Positions 24,907-36,600 of a stretch of DNA of 64,000 bases are shown here, piece after piece. The stretch comes from Pristionchus mayeri (lineage: Eukaryota > Nematoda > Chromadorea > Rhabditida > Neodiplogasteridae), in NCBI GenBank assembly GCA_036245805.1, contig BTRK01000006.1, positions 310,001 through 374,000 on the forward strand. Reading direction: 5' to 3'. The position numbers were made by a program, and so were the translations under genes. The notes under the pieces are model-generated. The model saw only the letters and a list, made by a program, of their open reading frames with translations, was not told the origin of the DNA and searched no databases. Each line of letters begins with the position of its first letter. Position 1 is the stretch's first letter.

Positions 24907-26900
24907 GAACTAACACGATCGATAAATCATCACTCTATCAGATCGATAAATCATCACTCTATCAGTTCAAGTGCCAAATTTGTTTTTAGCTTGCCTGACT
25001 AAAGCATAATCATTCATCATGCAGGGTTATGCATGCGGAAAACATTGGGTTGTTTTCGAACTCTTTCAGATGAACCTTCAGTTACCATCTTTCTCTAACG
25101 AAACACTACTAATAAAAATGGCTAGTCCACATAATGCGAAGAACTTGTGAGATTCTCCCAGCAGTGTTCTTTTTCCTTGTAATCCGATAGTGGGCAGTGA
25201 GTGAGATTTCACACCCAGTCATGGCTAACAACAGCTTGAAATATGATATCTTCCCTGCTCGCAATTTCGATGTGGGAGAGTTTTCCCTAGTGATAGCTTC
25301 TACATTGATTAATTTTATGCTTGTTCGCAGACGTTTCAATTAATCTCATTCGCCCATCTTTGCAATCTCTCAAAGACTGCCCATTTTCGCGAAATCTAAT
25401 TGAGGCCTCGCGAACTCTTCTATTTTCTCATCACTTTTAGCAGCTTCCTATGTCTATGGTTATTCCCCTTCCCAGCTACTATAGACGATATCATCCAAGT
25501 TTCTAGAGCAGTTCGAAGAAAGCCCGGCTTTCTATCCCCCTCCCTCAGTTTCTCATCTCATTAGCACAGCCTTCTATCACCATGTGTTCAAATGCTCTCC
25601 CTCTCACTCATTTCCCTCGCCCTCCAGTTGCTTTTCATACACTTGGAATCTCTGAGTGATCAGCCGCAATTGCACGTCTGATTCCCCTCTCAGTCCTCTT
25701 TCCTCTCTCTCTCTCTCACTCTGGATACCCACTCATCGCGTTGTTTCATGACTGATTGATTCACTCTTGTCACTCCTCTTTCTCTCCATTCTCCATTGAT
25801 CAGTGCTCATGCAGTCTAGTTCCGTCATTTGATTATTCCCTCGCGGACTTATTGAATAGCACTGGAGCACCGGATGTTCGAGAGCAGCTATCCTTTTCTC
25901 AGGGACGTCACCGAACATCAGATAAACGGCGTAATTCGCTCGATGATACAACGAATTTCATCTCTCTTTTACACCGCTCTCTGACCTCTTTGCCGATGCC
26001 AAATAACCGCTCAAAGTCACTCAAATTCACACGCGAATTCCGAACTCTCGAGCGAAGATTTCCTATCCCTCTGCTTATGCCTATGTCTATATGCCTCAAG
26101 CTTATTGAACAACCAATTTTTCTCTTATACGCGTCTTTTCGAGTCGCGTTAATCCCCCAGCTGACCTACCCTTTGTAAGCTCGCATGACAAATCTGCAGC
26201 CTCTCGAGTGGCTCTTTTTCTGAGTGCGCAGCTTAGAGGAGGGAGAGGGGGAGAGGCCCTCCCTTGATCCTGCGCTTGCTAATTCCTGATGCCGCAGCCC
26301 ATAAAACGGGAGGAAGAGTTTTCTGGCTCGGAGAAGTGGGAGATTTCCGGCTTGCCAATGGCTGAATCCCGGCTCTCCTCCATGTATCCTCTGATTCTGA
26401 CATGTTCTCAGTGAGAGGGAACGCCTATGTCTCCATTTCCGCCGTTTTTGAGCAATGATTTCGCTGCCTCCTTCGACAGATAGGCTGGAATGGCGAACAT
26501 CAGCCATTCCTCCATTCCTCACAGAAGGAGTTGCCCAGCCGTCATCATCATTACAATGAGGATGTTTGTCGTTCCAACGCGAGGCTCGCGTTTCAGTAGC
26601 AGGCAGATTCCTCTTCTTACTTTACTGTCTCGTGTAACTTATTCTTGTCCTTTCTTCCCGGGATTGATGAGTTTCCTGTGCGCGAGCTCGTAGACTCCGA
26701 AATTGGGCACTGGCTCGACTCTCTCCATTCTGCATTGTCTCTCACCCGGCAGACACAGATAGAACAATGCAGAATGGAGAGACCCGAGTATTACTCCGTG
26801 CAATTGCCTCGTGATTCTTCACCTACCGATTACTCATTGACTCTTTGGTTCTCTGGCTAAATCCATTTTGGCCTCAGCCTCGAGTGACTCGGCCAAGGGA
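24907..26900. other. Intergenic region before the K2P channel
   Basis: About 2 kb, CT-rich in places (25700-25725). I find no exon with consistent phase. It probably contains promoter and 5' leader of the channel gene. The frame of the first channel exon stays open upstream to about 26850, so more N-terminal sequence is possible. Confidence 0.4.
24917..24964. repeat. Two-copy 24-bp tandem repeat
   Basis: The unit GATCGATAAATCATCACTCT (plus ATCA) occurs twice head to tail just after the glycoprotein stop codon. Probably a slippage duplication in the 3' UTR. Confidence 0.7.
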
Positions 26901-29900
26901 ATGAAGGATGGGCTGGCCAAGCCGAGAAGCAGAAAGGGAAGATTACTGGATAAGGTCAGTGGGTCTCCTCCTCTCTTCCCATGAATAGCAAGGTGCACTT
27001 CTCATTCTTATTCCCTTCTAAAGTCTCAACTCTCAGATCTACAATATCGTGACACTTGGAGGCCGAATCCCATGTGTTGTTCTCATAGTTTACACGGTTA
27101 GTGTTGTCTTTTTTACATATTTAGTTATTTAATTATTTTACTCGTTTTTAGGGTGCATTATTCGCCCGCGCATTAAACAAAATTTTCAGTTGAAATTCCC
27201 CTTAATTTCAGATAGCTGGCGGTCTCATCTTCCGTCATCTCGAAATGGGCGACGATGTTGCCAGGAGAGAGCAATACGCGCTCGCTAGCGAATATGCTGT
27301 CAATCAGGTACTGATCTTTCCTGACTGTGGTTCAATTGCGAGTGTTGCAACGATTCCATTAATGCGCTTACGAAAATTGTTTTCGGGAGTCCTGTGTCTT
27401 TCCATTTACATTCGCGAGACGAAAGAGAGAACAAATTTCATGAGTTCGAAGGGGCGAAAACATCCTTGAAATTGAATCCGAGCGTGAGATTGAACGACAC
27501 GCGTCATGCTGAGGAGAATATTACATATATTTGCTCACGAATGAGCAAATGTAGAGGAGCTGATTTAGCACTGAAAAATAGTTCCGTTCTGATATTGGCA
27601 TGTCCGACAAAATCTGAGGAATTGTAGATGCTCGATCGGATGCTGGAAGTGAAATGTCACGATCAAGTGCTGAAGAGGAATAGACAAGAGCAGATAAGGC
27701 ACGCGAAGGATGCCATCTATTGGTTTCTCGACCATCTCAATCTCACAGAGGTATTCTGTGGTGGAGGTACCACATCATTCCTGCTTCCATTGGCAAGGAA
27801 GCACGCTCTGGTCATAAAATAGAAGTCAAAGTGCCAAAAAGTTGTTTACGAGCGCGCACTCGCACATGTTGAGGAAGGGTCTCGGAAGAGCTCAGAATAC
27901 TCCGAGAATACTTAGTGCAGTTCGAGGGTTCAACGTAAACTCTCATGACATATTTGCCCTTCGCACTTTTAGATTGATGGTCTTTGATCTGTAATCTTTG
28001 AGGTGATAGCCGCGCGCAGTGAGGAAACGCCCTGGACGATACTCGGGTCGATGTTCTATGCAGGGCAACTGTACACAACTATAGGTACAAACAAATCTCA
28101 GATATATCATTACGTAGACCGATTACCACTTGTTGCCATTTCTCGACTTGCCTGATGGACTCATTAATTACATCGACGATCGAGTAGGTTGTCACAACTC
28201 ATTGTTTATGAAGTTTCGTGCCTGGCGGAGTAAAAACTCGCAGGTCCGGGTCACAAATCAACCCCTGATCCGATAAGCGGCCCTGTTTTGCTCCGGTCTC
28301 AAAACAAGAGGAGAGAAGACCAATGAGGAAGAGGGCGATGAGAAAGAGAGGATATCAGAGAGGAGGGGATCAGGAGAGGGAGCAGAGTGGTGGGAAGTGC
28401 GTGTGTATGTTACACCTCCGGCTGCTGCTAGATATCAACGGCTGGGAGGAGGAAGGTTGAAATCTCCCCAGGACAGATCCCCATTTGATTGATTGGCCAA
28501 TGTGATCCGATTGATCTATGGAAGACAATATCACTTGTGAAAAAGTCGGAGACTTTGAAACCTTGAGATCTTGCGATCAAATAACCAAAATCCATATGTT
28601 TTGAATTGCGTAATAAAGAATAACTGGGTCGAATAGTTCTAAATTCTTCATACTAGACATGCTCCATTGGCGCAGTTGGTTAGCGCGTGGTACTTATAAT
28701 GCCGAGGTCGGGAGTTCGATCCTCCCATGGAGCAAACTCTTTTGCCATTTTAACGAATGAAAAACTTGTAAAACATCTTACGAAAGTGCGGTGATTTTTT
28801 GAAGGTTATGGTATCCCGACTACTCAAACACGTGAGGGTCAAATGGTCTCAATCTTCTACATCCTGTTCGGAATACCAATCTTCCTCGTCGCATTGAAAC
28901 AGGCAAACAATTTTTTAAATTAGTTTACAAGTTGAACAGAGGGGAAAAATGACTCTCAGGTTGGTCAATCACTGAGTTTACAACTCAAGAAGGCCTACAG
29001 GAAGCTGCGAAGGAAACGAAAGGCGAAGAAGGTAGCATACTAATTAATTCCTTCAATTAATCATTTAAAAAACCAGTTACTTTTCAGGATGATAAAGACG
29101 CTGAGAAGAACTCGGAAGATTTCATGGACGAGAAGGAAAAGGAGAAGAGGAGGGCAGCGAATGTGAGAACTAAAAAAATCCAATTTTCTAAAAAAACAAA
29201 TAAAAATTTCCAGAAACTCGCTACTATGCTCACTCAAATCCCGATCGCCTTTGGGCTTCTTCTAGGTGAGACTTCGAGCATCAATTGAGCCTCCCTATTC
29301 ATGAAATGCAGGATGGATTCTCATCTCGGCCTGTCTACTCACGTGTTGGGAGACGCAGTGGGGACTGACGACGAGTGTTTACTTCTACTTTGTCTCTATC
29401 AGGTATTCTAAAAACTATTTCAAAGTTTGTAAACCCGATTCGTTCGAAATACGTCCTTTGAAGTACTGTCGGTCTGGGCGATATCATTCCTACGAATAAT
29501 GAGATGCTAGTCGTCAACTTCATCCTCATTCTTATCGGACTGGCTATGCTATCCATGTGTCTCAATCTGCTTGAGGTGGTTGTTGTGTTTTGGTGATTTA
29601 ATTGGGTCAACTTGGAAACTGACGGACGCTTCCTCTCTAAGCGATAGTTTTGCTGGCTAATTATCCTTTCATCGGCACAAAAAACTCTTGAGTGGTCGTG
29701 GGAGGAGAAAGCAGTTGCATACTAACTGATAAATAGTCAATACGGCACAACGTACACAAAGTATTTGAAAAAAAAGGATGATGAATATTATCCTTTTCAG
29801 ACACTGATTGAAAACCTGTGGAGTCTCTTGATTCGGGAGTACATCTGCGAAATGGAAGTGATGGCTCAAGAGGTAGATTTAAAAATATCATTTTATTTAA

Positions 29901-32738
29901 CTACTCAGTCATGTTTGAAAACAGTGTTTCATTAGTGTTTCATGCATGACATTAGTTTAGAACTTTCACGAATTCACTCTTTATTACCCCTGATAACTTG
30001 AAATACAGGGCACGGAAGATGGACCGGGAGAGGAGGCGCCCGCAGTCACCTTTGAGATGGGCATTTTGGGTGAGATAAAATAGAACATTACATTGTGATG
30101 AGATGGAGATACTCGAAAAGATGTCGCGCGATAGCATTTGGTGAAAACATAATATTTTATCAACTCGAAAAAATATCATGATGATGCTGATCACAGGAAA
30201 ACTTATGCGGTTGCCGGCCATCGAGCACCGAAATCACACTATGATGGGCGTAGCAAAACATTGGATGGCAGAGAGAGTCGCCACCGAGGTGAGCTGTTAT
30301 TATTGAGTCCTATTCCATGAGATTTCGAAGGTCTAATTTGGAAGTTAATGAGATTGAGCAAAACGCCCACTAGTTAAGAAATGATGTCACATTAAATAAA
30401 CTGTTGAGGTGATCGGTCGGCAGCTGGAGTCGGACCCCGACTCGGACTCGGAAGGAGAAGAGATTGACGAGGAGGAAGTGGCTGAATGCAGAGATGAGGT
30501 GGCCGAATTGAAGGTCGAGGTACGGTATCGGGTAGTGCTTTCATGCTAGGGTGTAGGACTGCTTTAGTTATCAGTTGCTTTCACGTAGGCGAAATCGTAG
30601 TGATCTCGTCTTATTTTGTCGTAATTATGGGTCTAATTTTGGGAATATTCGAGCAATAAATGATGTTGAGGATTCGGTGAAGCTGCACGTGGCGACTGCA
30701 GTACAGCACGGAACCGACAGATCACACTCCATACGATCACGTACTGTTTCCCCGATCTTCCCGCTGAATCACAAACTGATTCGTTATCTTGCCAACCTTT
30801 TCACTTGGACGATGTTTTGTTTTCGATCAGTATTCATTGCAGACCATTCGCAAACCAGCAGCACAAAGCTGCTTCGCGAGTCGCGAGTGATGCACAATCG
30901 AGCACTCTTCAATCGCATTCAGACGATGGAACGACTGCGACCACACAGGAACGACTTCAAGTCAGTCCTGATCACTTATTCATCAAGATACAGTGCATTC
31001 CAGGTCGATGGTATTCTCCAAGTTCCTCGCCTCCGATCAACTCCAAAAAATGGTTAACGAAATTAGCATCACCATTAAAAGTACTGCCTTAGGTCGACAA
31101 CAACGATCAGCAGCGAATGCGAGTCAGTACTGCAGTGCAAACAGAAGGAAGTGGAGTTGAAGGGAATGGCAGTGGATGGCGAAGACCAAGACCAGGTCGG
31201 AGTATCCTCGCTTCTTGAATAATTGGTCCTTGCTTGATAGATAAATTTTGATAAGGGTTGGTTAATAAAGGGAGAGGGTAGAGTAGGTCTCAAATAGGGA
31301 GTGGGCTAATTATCGGTGAAGTTCCGATATCTTTTCCTTCTTTGCGCGTTTTCTGGGTTATCTTAAATGGTATGTAAACCTCAGTTTTTCATGAGGTATT
31401 TTTCAAACCTATCGATAGAACCATGTCTAAAAATGCAAAAAATCTGCTCCATGGGAGGATCGAACTCCCGACCTCGGCATTATAAGTACCACGCGCTAAC
31501 CAACTGCGCCAATGGAGCACGACCGCTGGCTATTAGAATCTATTAGATGTTCCGCTATGCCGGAAATGAGTCATATTCAATGACCTGTTGAATAGAAGTT
31601 GAGATGTGGAAAAGGAAGAAAGCGTGACTTGTAATCATCGCAATAGATTATTGAGAGTGTAAATTTCAGGCTCGATGATCTCAACTGCCAGTTCGAATGG
31701 CTCATTTATAATGGATGAGGAACGATACCTTCTGCTGGGCTATGACGATGCTAGGATAGGAAATTATGCTCAAGATGACGAATCGCCGGTAAGAATTACT
31801 ATATGAGAAGAAACAAACAAATTAATGGCAAGTTCTCATTCACATTTGTCTTTATATTCAAACGCGGACTAATGTACATCTCTATGAGAGATGTAGACGT
31901 ATGGGGGTATAGCTCAGGGGTAGAGCGCTCGCTTTGCATGCGAGAAGTCTGGGGTTCGATTCCCCATACCTCCAATCATCTTTTGCCCTATCAGGTACAT
32001 GTGATTTTGCAACAGTACCTAGACGACATGAAGGAAAGAGAGAATAATGGAAGGAAAACGAGCAAGGGAAGGCTGCTGATCAAGAACAGCCGTCCCAGGT
32101 TTGTTAATTTCTGTGCCTTCTTCCTCGCACACGAGTCTGATAACTACTGAGCTGAGTTAAGTTCAATCGCTGAGAACCGCATGGGCGAAGAGGCAGAGGG
32201 GAGTGAGGATCTGAGGGATGAGGAGGAGGCATCCATATCCTCCGTCTTCTCATCTCCTACACACGGAATCGCCTCTTCTGTGCCCACGTTGTCTTCTAGT
32301 CAGGTAAGTAATTATACCTGCAAATTAATTAAATAAATTATGTCTTCCTGCAGGGACCAATTGGGGATATCCTGCCGGATGCAGATATCACACGGAGCCT
32401 CGCCACTCCATCCAGCACCATGATGAGTTCAACAGCAGGTGAGCTGCTCTCTTCTCTCGAATAATGTCAAACCAACACTGATACGGAAATTGATTTAAGG
32501 GAACGAGTATAGCTGCTAGGAAAATGCAGAAGATGAGATTTATGCATAGGCTTCTAATTCAGGTCTGCTCGACTCCGGGTATGGCAAGGAGGGCGAGAGT
32601 AGCATGAGCGAGATCGTGCCCGCTCCTTCGATTCCCGAGGAGGAAGAATGCCAGAAGTTTCCTACTCAAGCAGAGTGTAGCAGTCCATCTGTACGAATCC
32701 AGTGGAAAAACTCACTGGAGGACGAACCCTCTCCTTGA
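26901..32738 (+). CDS. Two-pore-domain (TWK/K2P) potassium channel
   Basis: Background K+ channel subunit, 733 residues in 24 exons: 26901-26954, 27037-27096, 27212-27307, 27628-27750, 28003-28084, 28805-28902, 28960-29031, 29088-29162, 29214-29265, 29312-29402, 29464-29575, 29801-29872, 30009-30069, 30197-30288, 30424-30519, 30671-30740, 30843-30960, 31004-31052, 31093-31195, 31670-31788, 31995-32098, 32162-32303, 32354-32438, 32563-32738. TM1 is around GGRIPCVVLIVYTIAGG. The two selectivity filters read TTIGYG (136-141) and STVGLGD (268-274), the usual GYG/GLG pair of K2P channels. A basic linker (KAYRKLRRKRKAKK) joins TM2 to TM3. The second half is a long, acidic, serine-rich cytoplasmic tail, probably regulatory. 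Intron 6 has a GC donor (28903). Exons 16-19 rest on several weak sites (for example GAG acceptor at 30670). Three tRNA genes lie in its introns. Confidence 0.88.
28661..28734 (+). tRNA. tRNA-Ile(TAT): tRNA-Ile (anticodon UAU)
   Basis: 74-nt cloverleaf. The acceptor stem GCTCCAT pairs with ATGGAGC. The D-arm has AGTTGGTTAGCG. The anticodon stem TGGTA/TGCCG closes loop CTTATAA with TAT at 34-36. The T-arm is GGGAG-TTCGATC-CTCCC. No intron. It lies in intron 5 of the K2P gene, same strand. This isoacceptor reads the AUA codon. Confidence 0.97.
31445..31518 (-). tRNA. tRNA-Ile(TAT): tRNA-Ile (anticodon UAU), second copy
   Basis: Reverse strand, identical over 74 nt to the copy at 28661-28734. 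It lies in intron 19 of the K2P gene, opposite to its host. Same stems, loop and TAT anticodon. Confidence 0.97.
31903..31974 (+). tRNA. tRNA-Ala(TGC): tRNA-Ala (anticodon UGC)
   Basis: 72-nt cloverleaf. The acceptor GGGGGTA pairs with TACCTCC (one G-T pair), then A. The D-arm is TAGCTCAGGGGTAGAGCG. The anticodon stem CTCGC/GCGAG closes loop TTTGCAT with TGC. The T-arm is TGGGG-TTCGATT-CCCCA. It lies in intron 20 of the K2P gene, same strand. Confidence 0.97.
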
Positions 32739-33604
32739 ATCATAACCATTCGATATACACTTCACTTGACAATTCACTTTACTGTTTGATATTCATATTG
32801 ATTGAGTACCCCCCCCCCCCCCCACTTCCTATACACGTGATCTCAACGTCTTTCTTAATTGTTCAGTCTTTTCGCTAGTGTATTTCCTCTTCTTTCCGTT
32901 TCCATCCGGGTTCCCATCGTTGCTAACTTACAAGCTATTTGTTTCATCCTGAATAAACTTCCAGTGACCACGTGTATGAGTTGCTGACGCTGTCCGGGAT
33001 CTCTTGTCTAGGGATGTCAGAGGCTCAAATTCCCTAGTGCGCATCTTCTGTTGAATTTAGACAATAGGCGAGCCAGCAATGGATATTTGAGATCATGACG
33101 ATGACTTACAACAACGTTTCTAAGAAAAATTAAAGCGCTTTTATTAAAATGTGCCTACTAATTATTCATAATTTACTCAAATCGCAGCTTCTTACTGCTC
33201 AATCTGTCAGTAAATCGAGAGATGAGGAGGGGTGGCTATAGCCTCTCTCCATCACCTTCCCTCTCTTATTGTTTGCTCAAAGTCGATCCACGCGCTACAG
33301 TATTCCCACGAGATGACAAGAGAGGTTGGGGACTGCCTTGAATTGTGATTTACCTTTTGAAATAACGTAATGATCAATCCCGACGCTCAGGCAACCTCGG
33401 GGCCAAAGGTGCGAAGCAAACACTTGACAAGAGTATTAGTCGCTCATTAGTGAAAGGGCAGACTCTCTTTGCCTCGCACGCTCTTCAAGACTGATAATGA
33501 GTGAAAGACAAGGGATAACTGAGAGGATTGAAGAGGAAGATACATCAGGGGAGTATCTTTCCGAAGGGGATTGAGTCAGTCAGTAGTCTATCAGTATCAT
33601 CCAG
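32739..33604. other. Intergenic between K2P and homeobox genes
   Basis: AATAAA at 32952-32957 may end the channel transcript. A run of fifteen C lies at 32809-32823. No other feature seen. Confidence 0.5.
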
Positions 33605-36600
33605 ATGGACTACTACAATCGGATGGTCGCAGCCTTTGAGCAGGTATAACAACGACATATATCCTATCTATAGACATGACCTACTACAGACGTGGCTGCA
33701 AAAGTTCCATGGCGGTGGTGGTGTCGGTGGAAGTGGGAGCACTGGTGGGATGGCTCCTCCTCCTCCTCCCCTGGTAGCCGCTCCCCCTGCTCTCCTCCCC
33801 TCGCCCTCCGCACTAACACTACACCACCATCCTCACTCAATGTTCACCACGATGGATCTGCCCAAGTAAGTGTGACCTACCTCTCCTTAATACCAATCAG
33901 CTCTAAGGGGAGACGTATAGCCTAAGAGAGTCGCTTAGGTAACTGACAGTGCGCCACTTGATGTGGGGAGCGAGGGGCACTTGATATTCTTCTCTCAAGG
34001 GGTTCCACTTATATCGGTATCGCATCCACCACATCCACTTCATCTCGGAGTGGGGATGGTGGGAGGAGAGGATGGGGCCACTTTAGAAGTTGAGAGGTGT
34101 CGTCTCTGGTAGATCATCTATTGTGGCGAAGAAACCATTCAATGAGCGGTGGAGTGATTCACTGGCAGCCTTTCTAAACCGTTTAAAAGCTTGTGCTTCA
34201 TATTCATTCAATACTTCTGTATTACCTCTACCTAGATGATTAGGATAGCAGTTCTTAAACTGTTAGTGGCCAACTCTTGTTCCTGTCATCAGACTTGTAC
34301 TTCCATCCCCTCTGGAAGGAACCACGCCACATCTCGAATCTGCGTGAATATATTGTATTCGTTCAGATCGGAAATCCCGAAATGGGAGATCACACCTGCG
34401 GATCCTTCTCTTCTCCAACCACAACTCAATCAGTGGGATCAACAAATTGGAGTAATTGGTCAGTGATCAATTGCCATTAGTCAATCTCTCACCTTCACAT
34501 CACATTTGGCGCATCCATTTCAGCTGAACTGTTCATTACTACTTTCATATTAATATCCGACAAATTCCTATCAATCTCGCTTCCTTCACATCTCTCCCTC
34601 TCCTACCGTACTCTTCCCACCAATCTCGGCTCGTGTTCAAATCTTGCTCACTCCGCACGCGCTTGTTGATTTTCTTCTTGCGTGTCCTGACCGAAGCTGA
34701 CCGGTCCCGCGACTTGAATTACCGTAATCCGCATCTCCTTCTTCTCTCGATGCTAGAGCGAGCGATAGAGTACGCAAATACGAGAGAGCAGCCAAGTTTC
34801 CCAATAATCCCACGTGTAATACAGTCTCACTCAGCTTGGCCGGTTGTCATATCACCTTTCAGGGCAACACTGAATACAGTTGACATTTGCATAGCCTATC
34901 CCCCCTCTCTCCCTCTGAGATCTCTCCTCTCCCTTCCGCTGCTTCTCAAACAGTGAGGAGAGAGTGAGGCCGAGCGAGGGAACCGACAGATTTCCGGATG
35001 TCGGTAGAGATGAGAGAGGTTGGGCATAGGGGGAACAAGAGGGAGCGATTAGGGTATGATCAGCAATGTATCTTCAGTTATGCCGCACAAACAATAAGCT
35101 GACTGACAAAAAACTAGTGTCACACCGATAAAAAATAAGTGATGAAATTCAAAGAACTCTGCATGGCTAGATATTTTCGATCGGATGAATACTTCGGGTC
35201 TTCGCAATGTTTGCAGTTGTTCTTAGTATCTCCTCCACCGTATTCTTCGATTTCGTATCAGTGATGAATCATGAAATCTTTCTGTAGGTCGAAATCCGCT
35301 CGAAAATCTTCCTTTCCATCCACGCCCACCCTTTCCCCGCTCTCATATTTGCTCTTACAATGCGCAAAATTTGCGGGCGGGAGCGCACGCGCTCAAAAGC
35401 AACAAATAGCGATAGAGCCCGCGAAAGATAAAAGAAATCTCGAGGCGAGAAAAATCGATAAACTAACACGAACGAAGGAATGAAACATGATTTTGAAGGG
35501 TATCCGGCACTCAATCAATCATACGCGTACGATCAATCCGCCTACCTCCATGCCTCCTACGGTCTCAATATGCCGTCGCCATCCAATGTCACAAATACCG
35601 TCCCGAAGTTTAATGTGGGTTTTGTGTGGTCATAGCCGGCGTCCTAAGAAATCTGTAACGTTGCTAAAATAGAGTATACCTATCTCGAAACCTACTTCAT
35701 AATATTCCTAACACGCGTATCACGAGTCAGTGGAGGAGTGCGAGAACATTTTGAAATTTTTACTCTCGGATTAGCCCCTTATATTTCGAAAAATATAGGT
35801 GATAGGTCACAGAGCCGGCTTTTAGGAATTTTCCGGTTTTGCGCCTGGCCCCAATGCATTTCAGCTCCCAGATTTGCTACAGAGCTCGCACTGGGCTCAA
35901 AATGAGCGGAAAAATATTCTGAACAACTTTTATGTTGACACCTTTTTGAAATACTAGCAACTTAAAAAGATATGACTAAAAATGTAGAATCCAAAACTTT
36001 CAAAAAATGTTTTTTCCATCACGCAGGAAACTTACAGAGGATTTTCTTTCAGAATATGAAAGAAGATACATCTATGAACATCTATGAAAAATATTAAATG
36101 AAAAATCGAGAGGGGTATATGTTTCGATATTTCGCGTCAAAGGTGCCAAAATGTCGTAGCATGACAACAAATTCTGTCTAGTGAACCCTAACTTCACATG
36201 CATTGAGAACTTCCTGCGATTTATTAGTTTTCTCAATATTATACTTAAAGAAGGGATAACACGAATGAATGCTAGGGAGTCCCACCACGAAGATATTGCT
36301 CTCGCAATTGGAAACTGTAGCGAATTTACCGCGAGAACGAGGCGAAAATTATGTAGAGCGAGTGAAACATAAACGAGCTAGCCACAACCCTGCGCCGTCA
36401 ATGAACTTTGCGCGTATGTAAATAGCCTCAGAGATGTCTGCGAAACTTCGGATAAAGTGATTCATGATCGGGCTGCCGGCTTCTATTACACACACATAGT
36501 GGCTAATTAAACTAATTTTTCGTGTTACTCCTTCTTTAATTTGGTGTTGAAAAATTCAAAGTTTGGTGAAGTTTAAAAAATCGATTTTTTCGACCTCGAT

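Noticed and set aside
30575..31057. 160-codon continuous frame in the K2P gene as a single exon
   Set aside because: Phase analysis favours three exons (30671-30740, 30843-30960, 31004-31052) that link to clear coding exons on both sides.
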